A stretch of 64,000 nt of DNA. Source: Haloarcula vallismortis ATCC 29715 (lineage in GTDB: Archaea > Halobacteriota > Halobacteria > Halobacteriales > Haloarculaceae). A program made the position numbers and the translations under genes. Shown one piece after another: positions 42,387 to 51,125 of this stretch (the first letter of the stretch is position 1; each line of letters opens with the position of its first letter). Location of the stretch: the NCBI RefSeq assembly GCF_000337775.1, contig NZ_AOLQ01000065.1, positions 186,001 to 250,000 of the forward strand, in the 5' to 3' direction. The notes beneath the pieces were generated by a model, which was not told the origin of the DNA, made no database searches, and was given only the letters and a program-made list of their open reading frames with translations.

Positions 42387-43259
42387 ATGACCGAATCCGT
42401 CGACGTACTGACGCCGCTGGTGACACCCTTCGACGCCGACGGCGACCTCGATGTCGCCGGTCTGGAATCGCTGGTCCGGCACGTCTCAGAGGCCGGCGTC
42501 GACGGCGTCGTTCCCTGCGGGACGACCGGGGAGTTCGAAACGCTATCACCACAGGAGTACCGGACCGTCGTCCGAACCACGACGGAGACAGCGCCCGACG
42601 ACTGCCGCGTCATCGTCGGGACGGCCGCGACCGCTGTCTCGACGGTCCACGAACGGATGGCGTTCGCCGCCGAGCAGGGCGCTGACAGCACGCTGGTCGT
42701 GCCGTCGTACTACGGCGGCCAGGCCAGCGGGGCGGGCAACGAGGCGTTCTTCGAGGCGGTGCTGGCCGACGCGCCGCTGCCCGTCTACCTCTACAACATC
42801 CCCGGGGCCGTCGGACAGGAGCTCTCGGTCGAGACCGTCGCTACGCTCGCACAGTCCGACGCCGTCGCGGGCCTCAAGGACTCCTCGGGCGACCTCCCGT
42901 ACGTCACCGCAGTCATGAATCAGACGCCCGAAGACTTCACCGTCTATCAGGGCCACGACGGCCTGTTCGTCCCGTCGCTCGTGCTGGGCGGCGACGGCGG
43001 CGTCAGCGCGCTCTCCCACCTGCTGTACGGCGAGCTAGAACGAGCGGGCACCGCCGTCGCCAACGGCGACGTGGCAGAAGCCAGAGCGGTCCAGCGGGAG
43101 ATCCTCTCGCCGCTCTCGGAGGCCTGTGCCGAGTTCGGCTTCGCGCCTACGGTGAAGACCTTGCTCGCCGACCGTGGCGTTATCGACGACGCTACCGTGC
43201 GGCCGCCCCGAGCCACGCTCTCGCCGGACGCAGTGGAGTCCGTGACCGGGCTGTTGTAG
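42387..43259 (+). CDS. DapA/KDG-aldolase family protein
   Basis: The 290-residue protein is a TIM-barrel Schiff-base lyase. CGTTGEF lies at residues 44-50, the catalytic tyrosine is Y136 in LYNIPG and the Schiff-base lysine is K164 in GLKDSSGD. The family includes dihydrodipicolinate synthase, N-acetylneuraminate lyase and 2-keto-3-deoxygluconate aldolase. In haloarchaea one member is the KDG aldolase of sugar breakdown, and the sugar locus in this window makes this a reasonable candidate. The start at 42387 is chosen because the longer frame begins in the leader. The real substrate must be tested. Confidence 0.85.
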   Translation: MTESVDVLTPLVTPFDADGDLDVAGLESLVRHVSEAGVDGVVPCGTTGEFETLSPQEYRTVVRTTTETAPDDCRVIVGTAATAVSTVHERMAFAAEQGADSTLVVPSYYGGQASGAGNEAFFEAVLADAPLPVYLYNIPGAVGQELSVETVATLAQSDAVAGLKDSSGDLPYVTAVMNQTPEDFTVYQGHDGLFVPSLVLGGDGGVSALSHLLYGELERAGTAVANGDVAEARAVQREILSPLSEACAEFGFAPTVKTLLADRGVIDDATVRPPRATLSPDAVESVTGLL

Positions 43260-43406
43260 TGGCAATCAGAAGGCGCTGTTCTGTATCCCGAGTGCACTGC
43301 TTCACGGACGGGCGTGTCGTTGTCCCTTGATAGCGGGCTCTGAGACTTAAACGGCCCTGTGAGGTTCCACGAGATTCATTACGCTGGGCGGCAGTGAACG
43401 GAATAT

Positions 43407-44231
43407 ATGTCGTTGCTGCCCTCCCGCGGTCCCGACACGAGCACCTCACAGGACGGGGAGCTGCAGGTCGTCGGGGTCGACGAAGACGTCTCAGCCGTAC
43501 TCGATGCCCTCTCTTCGGAAACGGCCAGAGAGATACTCAACACAGTGTACGAGGAGCCGGGGACGCCCTCCGAACTGGCCGACCGGCTCGATATGTCGAT
43601 ACAGAAGGTCTCGTACCACCTGGAGAAACTGGAAGACGAGGAGCTCATCGCCGTCGCTGGGGTCCAGTACTCCGAGAAAGGTCAGGAGATGAAGGTGTAC
43701 GAACCCCCGGAGGACCCGCTGGTGTTGTTCGTCGGAACGCAAGAGCGCAAACAATCGCTCCGGTCGCTCGTCCGTCGGGTCCTGCCCGTCGTTGGCATTC
43801 TTACCGCGGCCAGCGTCATTCTGCAACTTCTGCTCGGGCAGTTCCCGATCCAGTTCGGGGGTGCGGGGGCCGGTGACGCGGGAACCGCTGGTGACGGTGG
43901 TCAGGGCGGCGGGGACGCGGAGAGTCTGGATTCGGCGACTGAGACGGCCACGGAGGCCGAACCCACACCGACCCCGACGCCGGAGGACGACGGCGGGTTC
44001 CAGATAGCCGAGGCGACGGAGACGCCGGAGGCCACGCCGGCCCCAGAACAGACTCCGGCCCCGGAAGCCGACACGCCGGTTGAGGCGATGACCGAACAGG
44101 CGCGACAGCTGACGACCGACGCCGCGGCCAGTGGCGGCTTCCATATCGAGCCCGGTGTGGCCTTCTTCCTCGGCGGACTGCTGGTCCTGACACTGTACGT
44201 CTCGTTCTGGGCGTACAGGAATTACCGCTGA
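43407..44231 (+). CDS. ArsR-type winged-helix protein with two membrane helices
   Basis: The 274-residue protein has a winged-helix DNA-binding domain at residues 25-85 (SETAREILNTVYEEPGTPSELADRL). It then has one helix at about 130-148 and another close to the C-terminus (residues 248-268), separated by a stretch rich in Pro, Thr, Glu and Ala. The DNA-binding domain lies on the cytoplasmic side and the Pro/Thr/Glu spacer probably outside, so it could pass an outside signal to DNA. Such membrane-bound ArsR-type proteins are common in haloarchaea. The target is unknown. Confidence 0.78.
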   Translation: MSLLPSRGPDTSTSQDGELQVVGVDEDVSAVLDALSSETAREILNTVYEEPGTPSELADRLDMSIQKVSYHLEKLEDEELIAVAGVQYSEKGQEMKVYEPPEDPLVLFVGTQERKQSLRSLVRRVLPVVGILTAASVILQLLLGQFPIQFGGAGAGDAGTAGDGGQGGGDAESLDSATETATEAEPTPTPTPEDDGGFQIAEATETPEATPAPEQTPAPEADTPVEAMTEQARQLTTDAAASGGFHIEPGVAFFLGGLLVLTLYVSFWAYRNYR

Positions 44232-44255
44232 GCCGGGTTCGCGGTCCGACCGCGG

Positions 44256-44870
44256 TCACGCAGCGTCGATTTGCTCCGCGACCAGCACACCGGCCTGCTC
44301 GGTGACCATCTCGACGGCCGTCAGCGCGTAGCCGGCGTCGGTGAAGGCGTCGGCGAGGACGCCGACCGTCGCTGGGTCGTCGACCTCGGGGCTGTAAAAC
44401 GGCGCGTCGGAGTCGTCCTTGCCGAACAGCATCACGTCCCCGAGGACGATGCGGCGCGGCCCCAGATCAGCGATAGTGTCGATAGCCTCGCGTTTCTCGT
44501 CGTCACCGAGGTGGTGCATCGCGAAGTTCGACGTGACGATGTCGATGGGCCGGTCGACGTTCGGAGCGCGGAAGCGGCCGTCGCCGAAGGAAACGTTCTC
44601 GACGCCGCGCTCGTCGGCCTTCTCCCGAGCTTTCTCTAGCATGCCGTCGCTGATGTCGCGACCGATAATCTCTCGTGCATCGGACGCGAGCGCGAACGCG
44701 ATGGCTCCGGTGCCAGTGCCGAGGTCGAGCACCACGTCGTCGCTTTCAGGGGCCGCGTGCTCGACAACGAAGTCGACACAGGCGCGATACGCCGCCGAAT
44801 CCTGCTCCTCGTCGTAGGCATCGGCGTGGTCAGAGAACCGCTCAGCGTGTTCGTCGAGTGATTTCTTCAT
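44256..44870 (-). CDS. class I SAM-dependent methyltransferase
   Basis: The 204-residue protein has motif I in VVLDLGTGTGAIAFAL, motif II in the acidic region around GRDISDGMLEKARE and a later VTSNFAMHHLGDDEKREAID segment. The substrate is unknown; small-molecule and protein methylation are both possible. The gene is convergent with the preceding membrane regulator gene and has a long upstream region (282 bases) before the next gene. Confidence 0.85.
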   Translation of the reverse strand: MKKSLDEHAERFSDHADAYDEEQDSAAYRACVDFVVEHAAPESDDVVLDLGTGTGAIAFALASDAREIIGRDISDGMLEKAREKADERGVENVSFGDGRFRAPNVDRPIDIVTSNFAMHHLGDDEKREAIDTIADLGPRRIVLGDVMLFGKDDSDAPFYSPEVDDPATVGVLADAFTDAGYALTAVEMVTEQAGVLVAEQIDAA

Positions 44871-45152
44871 ACTTGGTTCTCATCCCGCTCACAGAAGTCT
44901 CTCCCGCTCCGTTCCGCGGTTTTGCCGCAAACACGGTTCGGTTAAAATGGTTTTTGAGCCACGGGTGCGTTTTTGCTATCCCCGTCCAAAGCATGAACTG
45001 CGCCGTCGTCGGGTGACCTTCCCACGCGACCGCCCTGACCCCGTCCCCGCCGACGGCCACCGCCCTCACTCCGCTGACGCTCCCTGGTGGTTCCCTGCCG
45101 ACGTGTCCCCCCAGACACCAACCCTTTGTCCGTTCGCTCGCTGTCGTCCGGT
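44871..45152. other. intergenic region, no gene recognised
   Basis: This 282-base interval between divergent genes contains an AT-rich element (GGTTAAAATGG near 44940-44950) and a GC-rich half with many short C-runs. I see no recognisable tRNA, 7S RNA or RNase P core motifs. Promoters for the methyltransferase and MBL genes are expected here. A small RNA cannot be ruled out. Confidence 0.4.
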
Positions 45153-45905
45153 ATGCGTCTCACGTTTCTTGGCACCGGCAGCGCCATGCCGACCGGCTCT
45201 CGAATGCAGTCCGGCTATCTGCTAGAACGCGGCGGAAACCGGCTGCTCGTCGACTGTGGTAGCGGCGTGTTGCACTCACTGGCCCGAACAGACGCAGGGT
45301 ACGAAGGCGTCGACACCGTCTTGCTGACTCATCACCACTTGGACCATGTTTCGGACCTCGACGTGCTGCTGAAGGCTCGCTGGCTTGCCGGCGAAACGGA
45401 GCTCACAATCGCGGGTCCACCGGGCACGAGCGACCTGATTCGGAGCCTGCTGGAAACACACGACTATATGCAGGACCGTCTGGACCTGACGCTCAGGGAT
45501 CTCGACGGCGGACCGTTCGAGCTGGCAGGGTTCAGCGGCGACACCTGCGAGACGCGCCATTCGATGCAGTGTTTCGCCTACCGGCTCTCCGTCGGTGACG
45601 GTCCGGTGATAACGCTCGGTGCTGACTCTGAGGCGTTTACCGACCTCATCGAGTTCGCTGACGGCTCGGCCGTACTCGTCCACGACTGCTCGTTCCCGGA
45701 CGACGTGGACGTATCGAACCATCCGACGCCCGAAACGCTCGGACGGACCCTCCGCGATGCCGACGCCGAGGTCGGGCGCGTGTACCTCACCCATCTGTAC
45801 CCACACACCGAAGGCCACCACGAGGAGATGCTTGGGTCGATAGCCGATAGCTACGACGGCGACGTGCAGTTCGCCGAGGACGGGCTGACGATAACAGTCA
45901 ACTAA
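45153..45905 (+). CDS. metallo-beta-lactamase fold hydrolase (RNase Z-like)
   Basis: The 250-residue protein has the metal-binding HxHxDH at residues 60-65 (HHHLDH), further metal ligands in ETRHSM, VLVHDC and THLYPH, and the start LTFLGTGSAMPTG typical of the ElaC/RNase Z-like branch. It may process tRNA 3' ends or act as a phosphodiesterase; the extra RNase Z exosite arm is not obvious. The start at 45153 is used because the longer frame starts in the leader. It ends just four bases before the convergent histidine kinase stop, so the two overlap at their ends. Confidence 0.85.
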   Translation: MRLTFLGTGSAMPTGSRMQSGYLLERGGNRLLVDCGSGVLHSLARTDAGYEGVDTVLLTHHHLDHVSDLDVLLKARWLAGETELTIAGPPGTSDLIRSLLETHDYMQDRLDLTLRDLDGGPFELAGFSGDTCETRHSMQCFAYRLSVGDGPVITLGADSEAFTDLIEFADGSAVLVHDCSFPDDVDVSNHPTPETLGRTLRDADAEVGRVYLTHLYPHTEGHHEEMLGSIADSYDGDVQFAEDGLTITVN

Positions 45906-47059
45906 ACGCGTTCGAGTGTGACGCGGAACTCGGCCCCGCCAGCGTCGCTTTCGGCCACGCTGACACTGCCGCCGTAGGATTCAGTCAACGCTCGAACGAA
46001 CCCGAGGCCGAAGCCGGTCCCTGGACTCTCCTGTCCCTTCACACCCATCTCGAAGATATCCTCACGCAGGTCCGGCGAGACACCGCTCCCATCATCGCCG
46101 AAACAGACGGTAATCTCGTCAGGGGAGACCTCCGCTGGGGCCACTCGCATATGTACCTCGTCCTCGTTGTGGACCGCCGCGTTGGACATGATGTTCGTAA
46201 ACACCGAATCGAGCAGGTCGCCGCCGTACACCTGATAGTCGAACGCGGCCGCATCGAAATCGACGGTCAGCGACTCGTAGTTGGCCTCAATGTCACGGAC
46301 CGTCTCCTCGAGGACCGTGTCGAGGTCGCGTGGCTCCGGGTTGTCCTGTGCTTCCAGCGTCGAGACGAGATCGCCAACACGCTGGATGAGGTCGGCAGCG
46401 CTCTCGGCCGCGCGCTGGATCTTGCCGGCGTACTCCTCGGTCTGGCCATCGACCTGTCCAGCGACGACGTCTGCGAAGCCGGCGATGACCTGCAGGTCGT
46501 TACCCAGGTCGTGGCGGAGCAGTCGGTCGTACATCTCGATCATCTCCTTTCGCCGTTCCAGATCACGGTGTGCCCGTTCGAGCCGTTCGCGGGAGCGGAT
46601 ATTGGAGATAGCCGTCGCGGCGTGAGTTGCGAGAATCTCCATTGGTCTGATGTACTCGTCCCCGAATTCCTCGACGGTCTGTGACCGAGTGACCAACACC
46701 GCAGTCACCTCATCGCCCATCCGGGCCGGGACAGCAAGCGCCCCCGTCACATTCGAGTCAGCCGTGACAGCAGCATCAGCACCCTGTTCGACCAGCGTCT
46801 CGCCGGCCGACTGCGCCCGTCGAGCCAGGTCACTCGGTGGCTCACCCTGAACGAGATTCGGGTTCGTACTGTGGACGACACGGAGGTCGTCGTCACGAAC
46901 CTCGACGAACGTAGAGTAGGAGAATTCAAACAGCAGCGACATCGCTTCCAGTGTGAGCGAAACGACTTCGTCGACGGACTCGCACCGATTGAGCGCCTGG
47001 CCGTACTTGTTCAGGTCGGCGACCTGCCTGGCAAAGTCCTGTTGTTCTTCGAACGACAT
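45902..47059 (-). CDS. GAF-domain sensor histidine kinase
   Basis: The 385-residue protein has an N-terminal GAF-like sensor domain (about residues 20-160). A coiled-coil follows, then the phospho-acceptor region YDRLLRHDLGNDLQ and an ATPase domain with the N box FTNIMSNAAVHNE and the G boxes GDDGSGV and GTGFGLGFV. It has no membrane helix, so it senses a cytoplasmic signal. The start is put at the ATG at 47059 in preference to a GTG three codons earlier. No response regulator gene is adjacent. Confidence 0.88.
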   Translation of the reverse strand: MSFEEQQDFARQVADLNKYGQALNRCESVDEVVSLTLEAMSLLFEFSYSTFVEVRDDDLRVVHSTNPNLVQGEPPSDLARRAQSAGETLVEQGADAAVTADSNVTGALAVPARMGDEVTAVLVTRSQTVEEFGDEYIRPMEILATHAATAISNIRSRERLERAHRDLERRKEMIEMYDRLLRHDLGNDLQVIAGFADVVAGQVDGQTEEYAGKIQRAAESAADLIQRVGDLVSTLEAQDNPEPRDLDTVLEETVRDIEANYESLTVDFDAAAFDYQVYGGDLLDSVFTNIMSNAAVHNEDEVHMRVAPAEVSPDEITVCFGDDGSGVSPDLREDIFEMGVKGQESPGTGFGLGFVRALTESYGGSVSVAESDAGGAEFRVTLERV

Positions 47060-47169
47060 ACTACTCACACCTCGCAGACATTGGAACTACATAGCAATAG
47101 AGACCGGAGCAAAAAAACGGTTTCGGGGGAACCAACCCTGAAATGAAAGCTAGTAGACACGCGGGCCGC

Positions 47170-48237
47170 TCAGTCGAGCCGGTACCGCAACAGCGCGGCG
47201 ATACCGCCGAGATTCGAGAGTTGCTGTCCGGGCGCGAACTCCGCGGAGAAGACGGTCACGTCGCCGCCCTTCTGCTCTGTCGTTTCGATAATCTGGTCGA
47301 CGTCGATATCCCAGTCGCCCTCGCCGGCCCGCTCCAGTCGGAGCCGTTCGTCCAGCACGAGCAGCGTCTCGATAGCGCCGTAGTCGGCTGCCTTGGCGAC
47401 TTCCTCCGGGCCGTAGGCGACTTCGGAGCCAGAGCCGATGCGCTCCATCAGCTCGTCGATGTAGTCTGCCTCCTCTGCGATGCGGGTCTGCTGTTGCACG
47501 TCCTCGACAGCGCCGCGTTTCAGTACCTCGTGGACGCCGCGGTCGCCGACAGCCGACGTGTCCACGACGGTAACCTGCTCCGCGACATCGGGTATCTCGT
47601 CCTGAAAGTGGTCCAGCGCATCCTGCTTGGTGAAGCCGGGACCAGCGAGGATGTAGGCGTCCACGTCCTGCCGTTTGAGCACGGAGGCAAGCTCGTCAAA
47701 CAATTCCTTCCGCGGGCGGGCGTACTCGCCTTTGCCGGTCGTCGACGTGATGGTCGCCCGTTCCTCGGTGCCGTACTGGGCGACGGTGTGGACGTGGGCC
47801 TCGCCCTCTTCGACGGTGGCGATTGCCACGTCCGGGTTTTCCGTCGCCTCGACGGCCTCCTCTAGACGGTCAGCCTGGTCGGGCTTGAGGTGTTTCTCGA
47901 CGGTGAGTTCGGTGTGTTCCTCGACGTTGAGCGTGTGATGAAAGCCGAGTTGGTCCTCCCGGGAGCAGTCGACGATCTCGCCGCCGACGCGGAGACGGTT
48001 GGCGAACTTCGCGAACTCCACGTCGGTGACTTCGATCTGGATCCACATCGGCTCGCGCTCGCCGCCCTTGTCCCGGAGGTTGTCGTCGTTGCGCTGGATG
48101 CGCCGCGTCGTGTCGCCGGAGACGAGGTCCCCCGGCTCGATGACGTACGAGAGATGCCAGAGGTCGTCCAGCGTCTCGGGGACCACCTCGATGCGCTCTG
48201 CCCCTTCGGCGGTGGTCTCCTGACTCTGTATTTGCAT
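47170..48237 (-). CDS. pelA: mRNA surveillance protein pelota
   Basis: The 355-residue protein has the three Pelota domains: an N-terminal Sm-like part (residues 10-125 with [14 protein letters not shown]), the eRF1-like middle domain ([13 protein letters not shown]) and the C-terminal L7Ae-like domain ([23 protein letters not shown]). Pelota lacks the GGQ motif and rescues stalled ribosomes together with the ABCE1 or aEF1-alpha type factor. It is a core archaeal gene. Further upstream on the same strand comes the RqcH gene, another ribosome-quality factor, about 3 kb away. Confidence 0.93.
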   Translation of the reverse strand: MQIQSQETTAEGAERIEVVPETLDDLWHLSYVIEPGDLVSGDTTRRIQRNDDNLRDKGGEREPMWIQIEVTDVEFAKFANRLRVGGEIVDCSREDQLGFHHTLNVEEHTELTVEKHLKPDQADRLEEAVEATENPDVAIATVEEGEAHVHTVAQYGTEERATITSTTGKGEYARPRKELFDELASVLKRQDVDAYILAGPGFTKQDALDHFQDEIPDVAEQVTVVDTSAVGDRGVHEVLKRGAVEDVQQQTRIAEEADYIDELMERIGSGSEVAYGPEEVAKAADYGAIETLLVLDERLRLERAGEGDWDIDVDQIIETTEQKGGDVTVFSAEFAPGQQLSNLGGIAALLRYRLD

Positions 48238-48314
48238 ACCCGAGAGTCCGCTTCAGGGACACAAGTGTTCTGCCATTCGTTTCGCTACCGAGGTGAAAAA
48301 CAGATACTGGGCGG

Positions 48315-49034
48315 TCAAGCGACAGAGCGCGAAGCGCGTGTCTCAGATTCGAGACCGAGCGCCGGAACTTCCCGCATCGCCGTCCCGATGGCGTACGCGC
48401 CGGCGACGTTGCCGTAAAACGAGACGAACGGGACCAGGACCGCGCCGAGCACGGTAGCAGAGGCGAGGCCGCCGAGCACCTGGGCGCCGATACCAATAGC
48501 GACAGCGACCAGCCACGCGACAGCGTACGTCCCTGACCCGCCAATCGCGCGCAGCGTGCCGGGCGAAAACGCCGCGCCGACGCGCCCGGTCACTGCGTAC
48601 GCGGCCACGGCTGCAGGGAGGAGATATGCGGCACCGAGCGAGACCACGACGGTGACAAAGACAATGACGAGCGCGAGCAGGAGTCCGCCGATAGCGATAC
48701 CCGATGACGGTTCACCGCCCGTCGTCGTGACCACGGAGAAGGGCAGGATGAACGACGCTATTGCGAGGCCGATGACCACCAGCGGGACGAGTGAATACAC
48801 CAGCGAAATCAGGAACGCGACTAATCCCTCGATAAGCAGGTCACCCCACTCCTCAAACACCGGCGGCACCTCGTCGTCGCCGTCGGTAACTGCTCGAATG
48901 ACGCGAACGAGATAGCCGAACACGAACAACACCGGAATAAAAAACACGCCCAGCAAACTCAACACGCCGCCAATCAGTATCGTCTCGACCTTCTGCTCGC
49001 CGTTCCAGGGGTACCGAATTGCGTCTTCTAGCAT
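48315..49034 (-). CDS. DUF4013 membrane protein (first of a tandem pair)
   Basis: The 239-residue form starts at MLEDAIRYPWNGE, the point where similarity with its paralogue begins; a 16-residue upstream extension is less likely. It has about six hydrophobic helices and the DUF4013 layout with FVFGYLVRVIRAV and VPPVFEEWGDL. The function is unknown. The gene is next to a close paralogue (49194-49895) on the same strand; the two share the FGYLVRVI/LGYIVRTL, FDDWGDL and AGAYAIGTAMR/AGTYAVGTAVR segments. Confidence 0.82.
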   Translation of the reverse strand: MLEDAIRYPWNGEQKVETILIGGVLSLLGVFFIPVLFVFGYLVRVIRAVTDGDDEVPPVFEEWGDLLIEGLVAFLISLVYSLVPLVVIGLAIASFILPFSVVTTTGGEPSSGIAIGGLLLALVIVFVTVVVSLGAAYLLPAAVAAYAVTGRVGAAFSPGTLRAIGGSGTYAVAWLVAVAIGIGAQVLGGLASATVLGAVLVPFVSFYGNVAGAYAIGTAMREVPALGLESETRASRSVA

Positions 49035-49193
49035 GGGGACACCGTCACTGTGGGGAACAGGGAGCGGGTTCCGACTGTCCAAACAGGTTAGTGATACAGC
49101 AGAATTGTGTAAGCAGTAATATAAATCTACACTCCCGAAACACAGCGACGATAGCGAAACCGAAGTAAAACTGGGGGATCACCGCGTGTCCTA

Positions 49194-49895
49194 TCAGGCC
49201 GCGGGCTGAGCGCCGGGCGTCTCATCACCGGCGTCGACAGCTGGCATGTCCCGCACGGCGGTCCCGACGGCGTAGGTTCCTGCCACGTTCGCGTAGAACG
49301 TCACGAAGGGAGCCAGCACCGCGCCAATGACGACGGCGTTCAGCGCGCCGATGACGACGCCAGCGAGCAAGCTGATACCGAACGCGACCAGCCAGCCGGT
49401 GGCGTAGGTCCGACTGAACACGAGCCTGCGGATTTCATCCGGTGCGAACGCCGCCGCAATGGTGTCCGTCCGGACGTACGCAGCGATTGCGGCCGGGAGC
49501 ACGTACGCGATAGCCAGCGAAAGTACGGTTATCGCGAGCGTTGCGACGAGAGCGATGAGGCCGACGGCCAGTCCGCTTCCGGCCCCGCTGCCGCCCAGAC
49601 CCAGCGTCGCGCCGCTTGCGAACACCGCTGCGAGGGCGATAGCCGCCGGGACGAGCGAGTAGGCGAACCCGATGGCGAACACCTTCAGGCCGTCCATGCC
49701 GAGGTCACCCCAGTCGTCGAACGCCGGCGGTTCGGCTTCGCCGTTCAGCACTGCCCGGAGCGTCCGGACGATGTAGCCGAGGACGAAGAACAGGGGCACG
49801 ACGAGGACACTCAGGAACAGCAACGCACCCCCGATGGCGATGGTCTTCACTGCGCTGTCACTGTCCCGCGGATACGTTAGGGCTTCTTGGAACAT
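49194..49895 (-). CDS. DUF4013 membrane protein (second of a tandem pair)
   Basis: The 233-residue form begins at MFQEALTYPRDSD, matching the start of the neighbouring paralogue; the longer frame is unlikely. It is a polytopic membrane protein with Gly/Ala-rich helices. The shared pattern VPLFFVLGYIVRTLRAV, PPAFDDWGDL and the end FYANVAGTYAVGTAVRDMPA shows a tandem gene duplication. Why two copies are kept is unknown; they may form a heteromer. Confidence 0.82.
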   Translation of the reverse strand: MFQEALTYPRDSDSAVKTIAIGGALLFLSVLVVPLFFVLGYIVRTLRAVLNGEAEPPAFDDWGDLGMDGLKVFAIGFAYSLVPAAIALAAVFASGATLGLGGSGAGSGLAVGLIALVATLAITVLSLAIAYVLPAAIAAYVRTDTIAAAFAPDEIRRLVFSRTYATGWLVAFGISLLAGVVIGALNAVVIGAVLAPFVTFYANVAGTYAVGTAVRDMPAVDAGDETPGAQPAA

Positions 49896-50051
49896 GATGG
49901 TACTCCGTGACATCAGCCTGGCCGGCGTGGCCGCTGCCACGTCAGTCGCGACGAGGTGTCACATTGAACTATAATACAACTTACAAGTATATATAGCAGT
50001 ACGTGTGCCGTGCTATCACTCACAGACAACTCCAACGGTGGGGCCAGCGAG

Positions 50052-51083
50052 TCACTCGCTGTCGGAGTCCCCGTCCGCGGCCGCCTGCAGCCGCGCGAAC
50101 GCCTCCCACGAGGGGTCAGCCCCGGGATGAGATTGCCGCGTGCCGTCGACGTACAACCCCTCGCCGTCAGTCACCTCGCCGACGACGGCTGCCGGCGTCC
50201 CGCAGTCACGGAGTGCACCGACAACGTCGGCGGCGTCGGCGGGGTCGACCGCGGCCAGCAGCGTTCCGCAACTGCTGACGTGCCAGGGGTCGATGTCGAG
50301 GGCATCACAGAGTGCGTCGACACCGTCAGCGACCGGCATCGCGTTACTATCCACGTCGAACCGGGCGTTCGCGCCGTCGGCCATCTCGATGAACGCACCG
50401 ATAATGCCGCCCTCCGTCGCGTCGTGCATCGCCGTCACGTTGCCGGCGTCCGTCGCGGCCATGGCGTCCTCGACGAGGGCGGTGTCGGCCAGACGCTCCT
50501 GTGCGGTGGCGATACCCTCGGGCGACAGGCCGATCTGCGCCGGGAACAGGTTCGCAAACAGCCCCGTGACCTCGGCCCCAGGCCCAGTGCCGACGACCAG
50601 TTTATCACCCGGCCGCGCGCCGTCCGGTCGGACAATGTCGTCGTGGGATCCGACGCCAAGTACCGTTGCGCCGCCGACCCAGGAGTAGTCGACGCCCGAA
50701 TAGCGGGCGGTGTGGCCAGTGACGACCGTTACGCCGACTTCCTCGGCCCGGCCGGCGAAGCCGTGCCACATCGCCGCCAGTTCGTCGTCTGTCATCTCGG
50801 GCGGGAGCGTGAACGTCACAGAGAGATGGGTTGGTGGAACGCCGGAGACGGCAACGTCGGCAAGCACTACGTCGAGTGCGAACCGCCCGGCCCGCTCGAA
50901 CCCCAGATCGGGGAGGACCGACAGCGGGTCGGTCGCCGTAACGAGGGCTTCTCCTCCCACGTCGATGACGCCGAAGTCGATGCCGTGAGTCGGCCCGAGA
51001 ACCACGTCCTCACGGTCAGCGCCCAGTTCCGGGTAGATGACGCTATCGAACACCGCACGGTCGATTTTCCCAAGGTCACTCAT
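50052..51083 (-). CDS. AIR synthase (PurM-like) family protein
   Basis: The 343-residue protein begins at MSDLGKIDRAVF and has the PurM N-terminal part (TATDPLSVLPDLGFERAG), the Thr/Gly-rich TGHTARYSGVDYSW region and GDKLVVGTGPGAEVTGL. A C-terminal domain with HDATEGGIIG follows. This family includes thiamine-monophosphate kinase, HypE and AIR synthases. It is not the true purM, which is shorter, and lacks the HypE C-terminal cysteine. The function is therefore unknown; it could phosphorylate or amidate a small molecule. It lies 42 bases from the RqcH stop. Confidence 0.8.
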   Translation of the reverse strand: MSDLGKIDRAVFDSVIYPELGADREDVVLGPTHGIDFGVIDVGGEALVTATDPLSVLPDLGFERAGRFALDVVLADVAVSGVPPTHLSVTFTLPPEMTDDELAAMWHGFAGRAEEVGVTVVTGHTARYSGVDYSWVGGATVLGVGSHDDIVRPDGARPGDKLVVGTGPGAEVTGLFANLFPAQIGLSPEGIATAQERLADTALVEDAMAATDAGNVTAMHDATEGGIIGAFIEMADGANARFDVDSNAMPVADGVDALCDALDIDPWHVSSCGTLLAAVDPADAADVVGALRDCGTPAAVVGEVTDGEGLYVDGTRQSHPGADPSWEAFARLQAAADGDSDSE

Positions 51084-51125
51084 GCAGCCAGTCACCTCCT
51101 GCCCCGATGCGCTGCTCCGACATCA

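Noticed and set aside
44871-45152. Possible 7S RNA or RNase P RNA in the GC-rich gap
   Set aside because: No conserved core words of either RNA were recognised on either strand.
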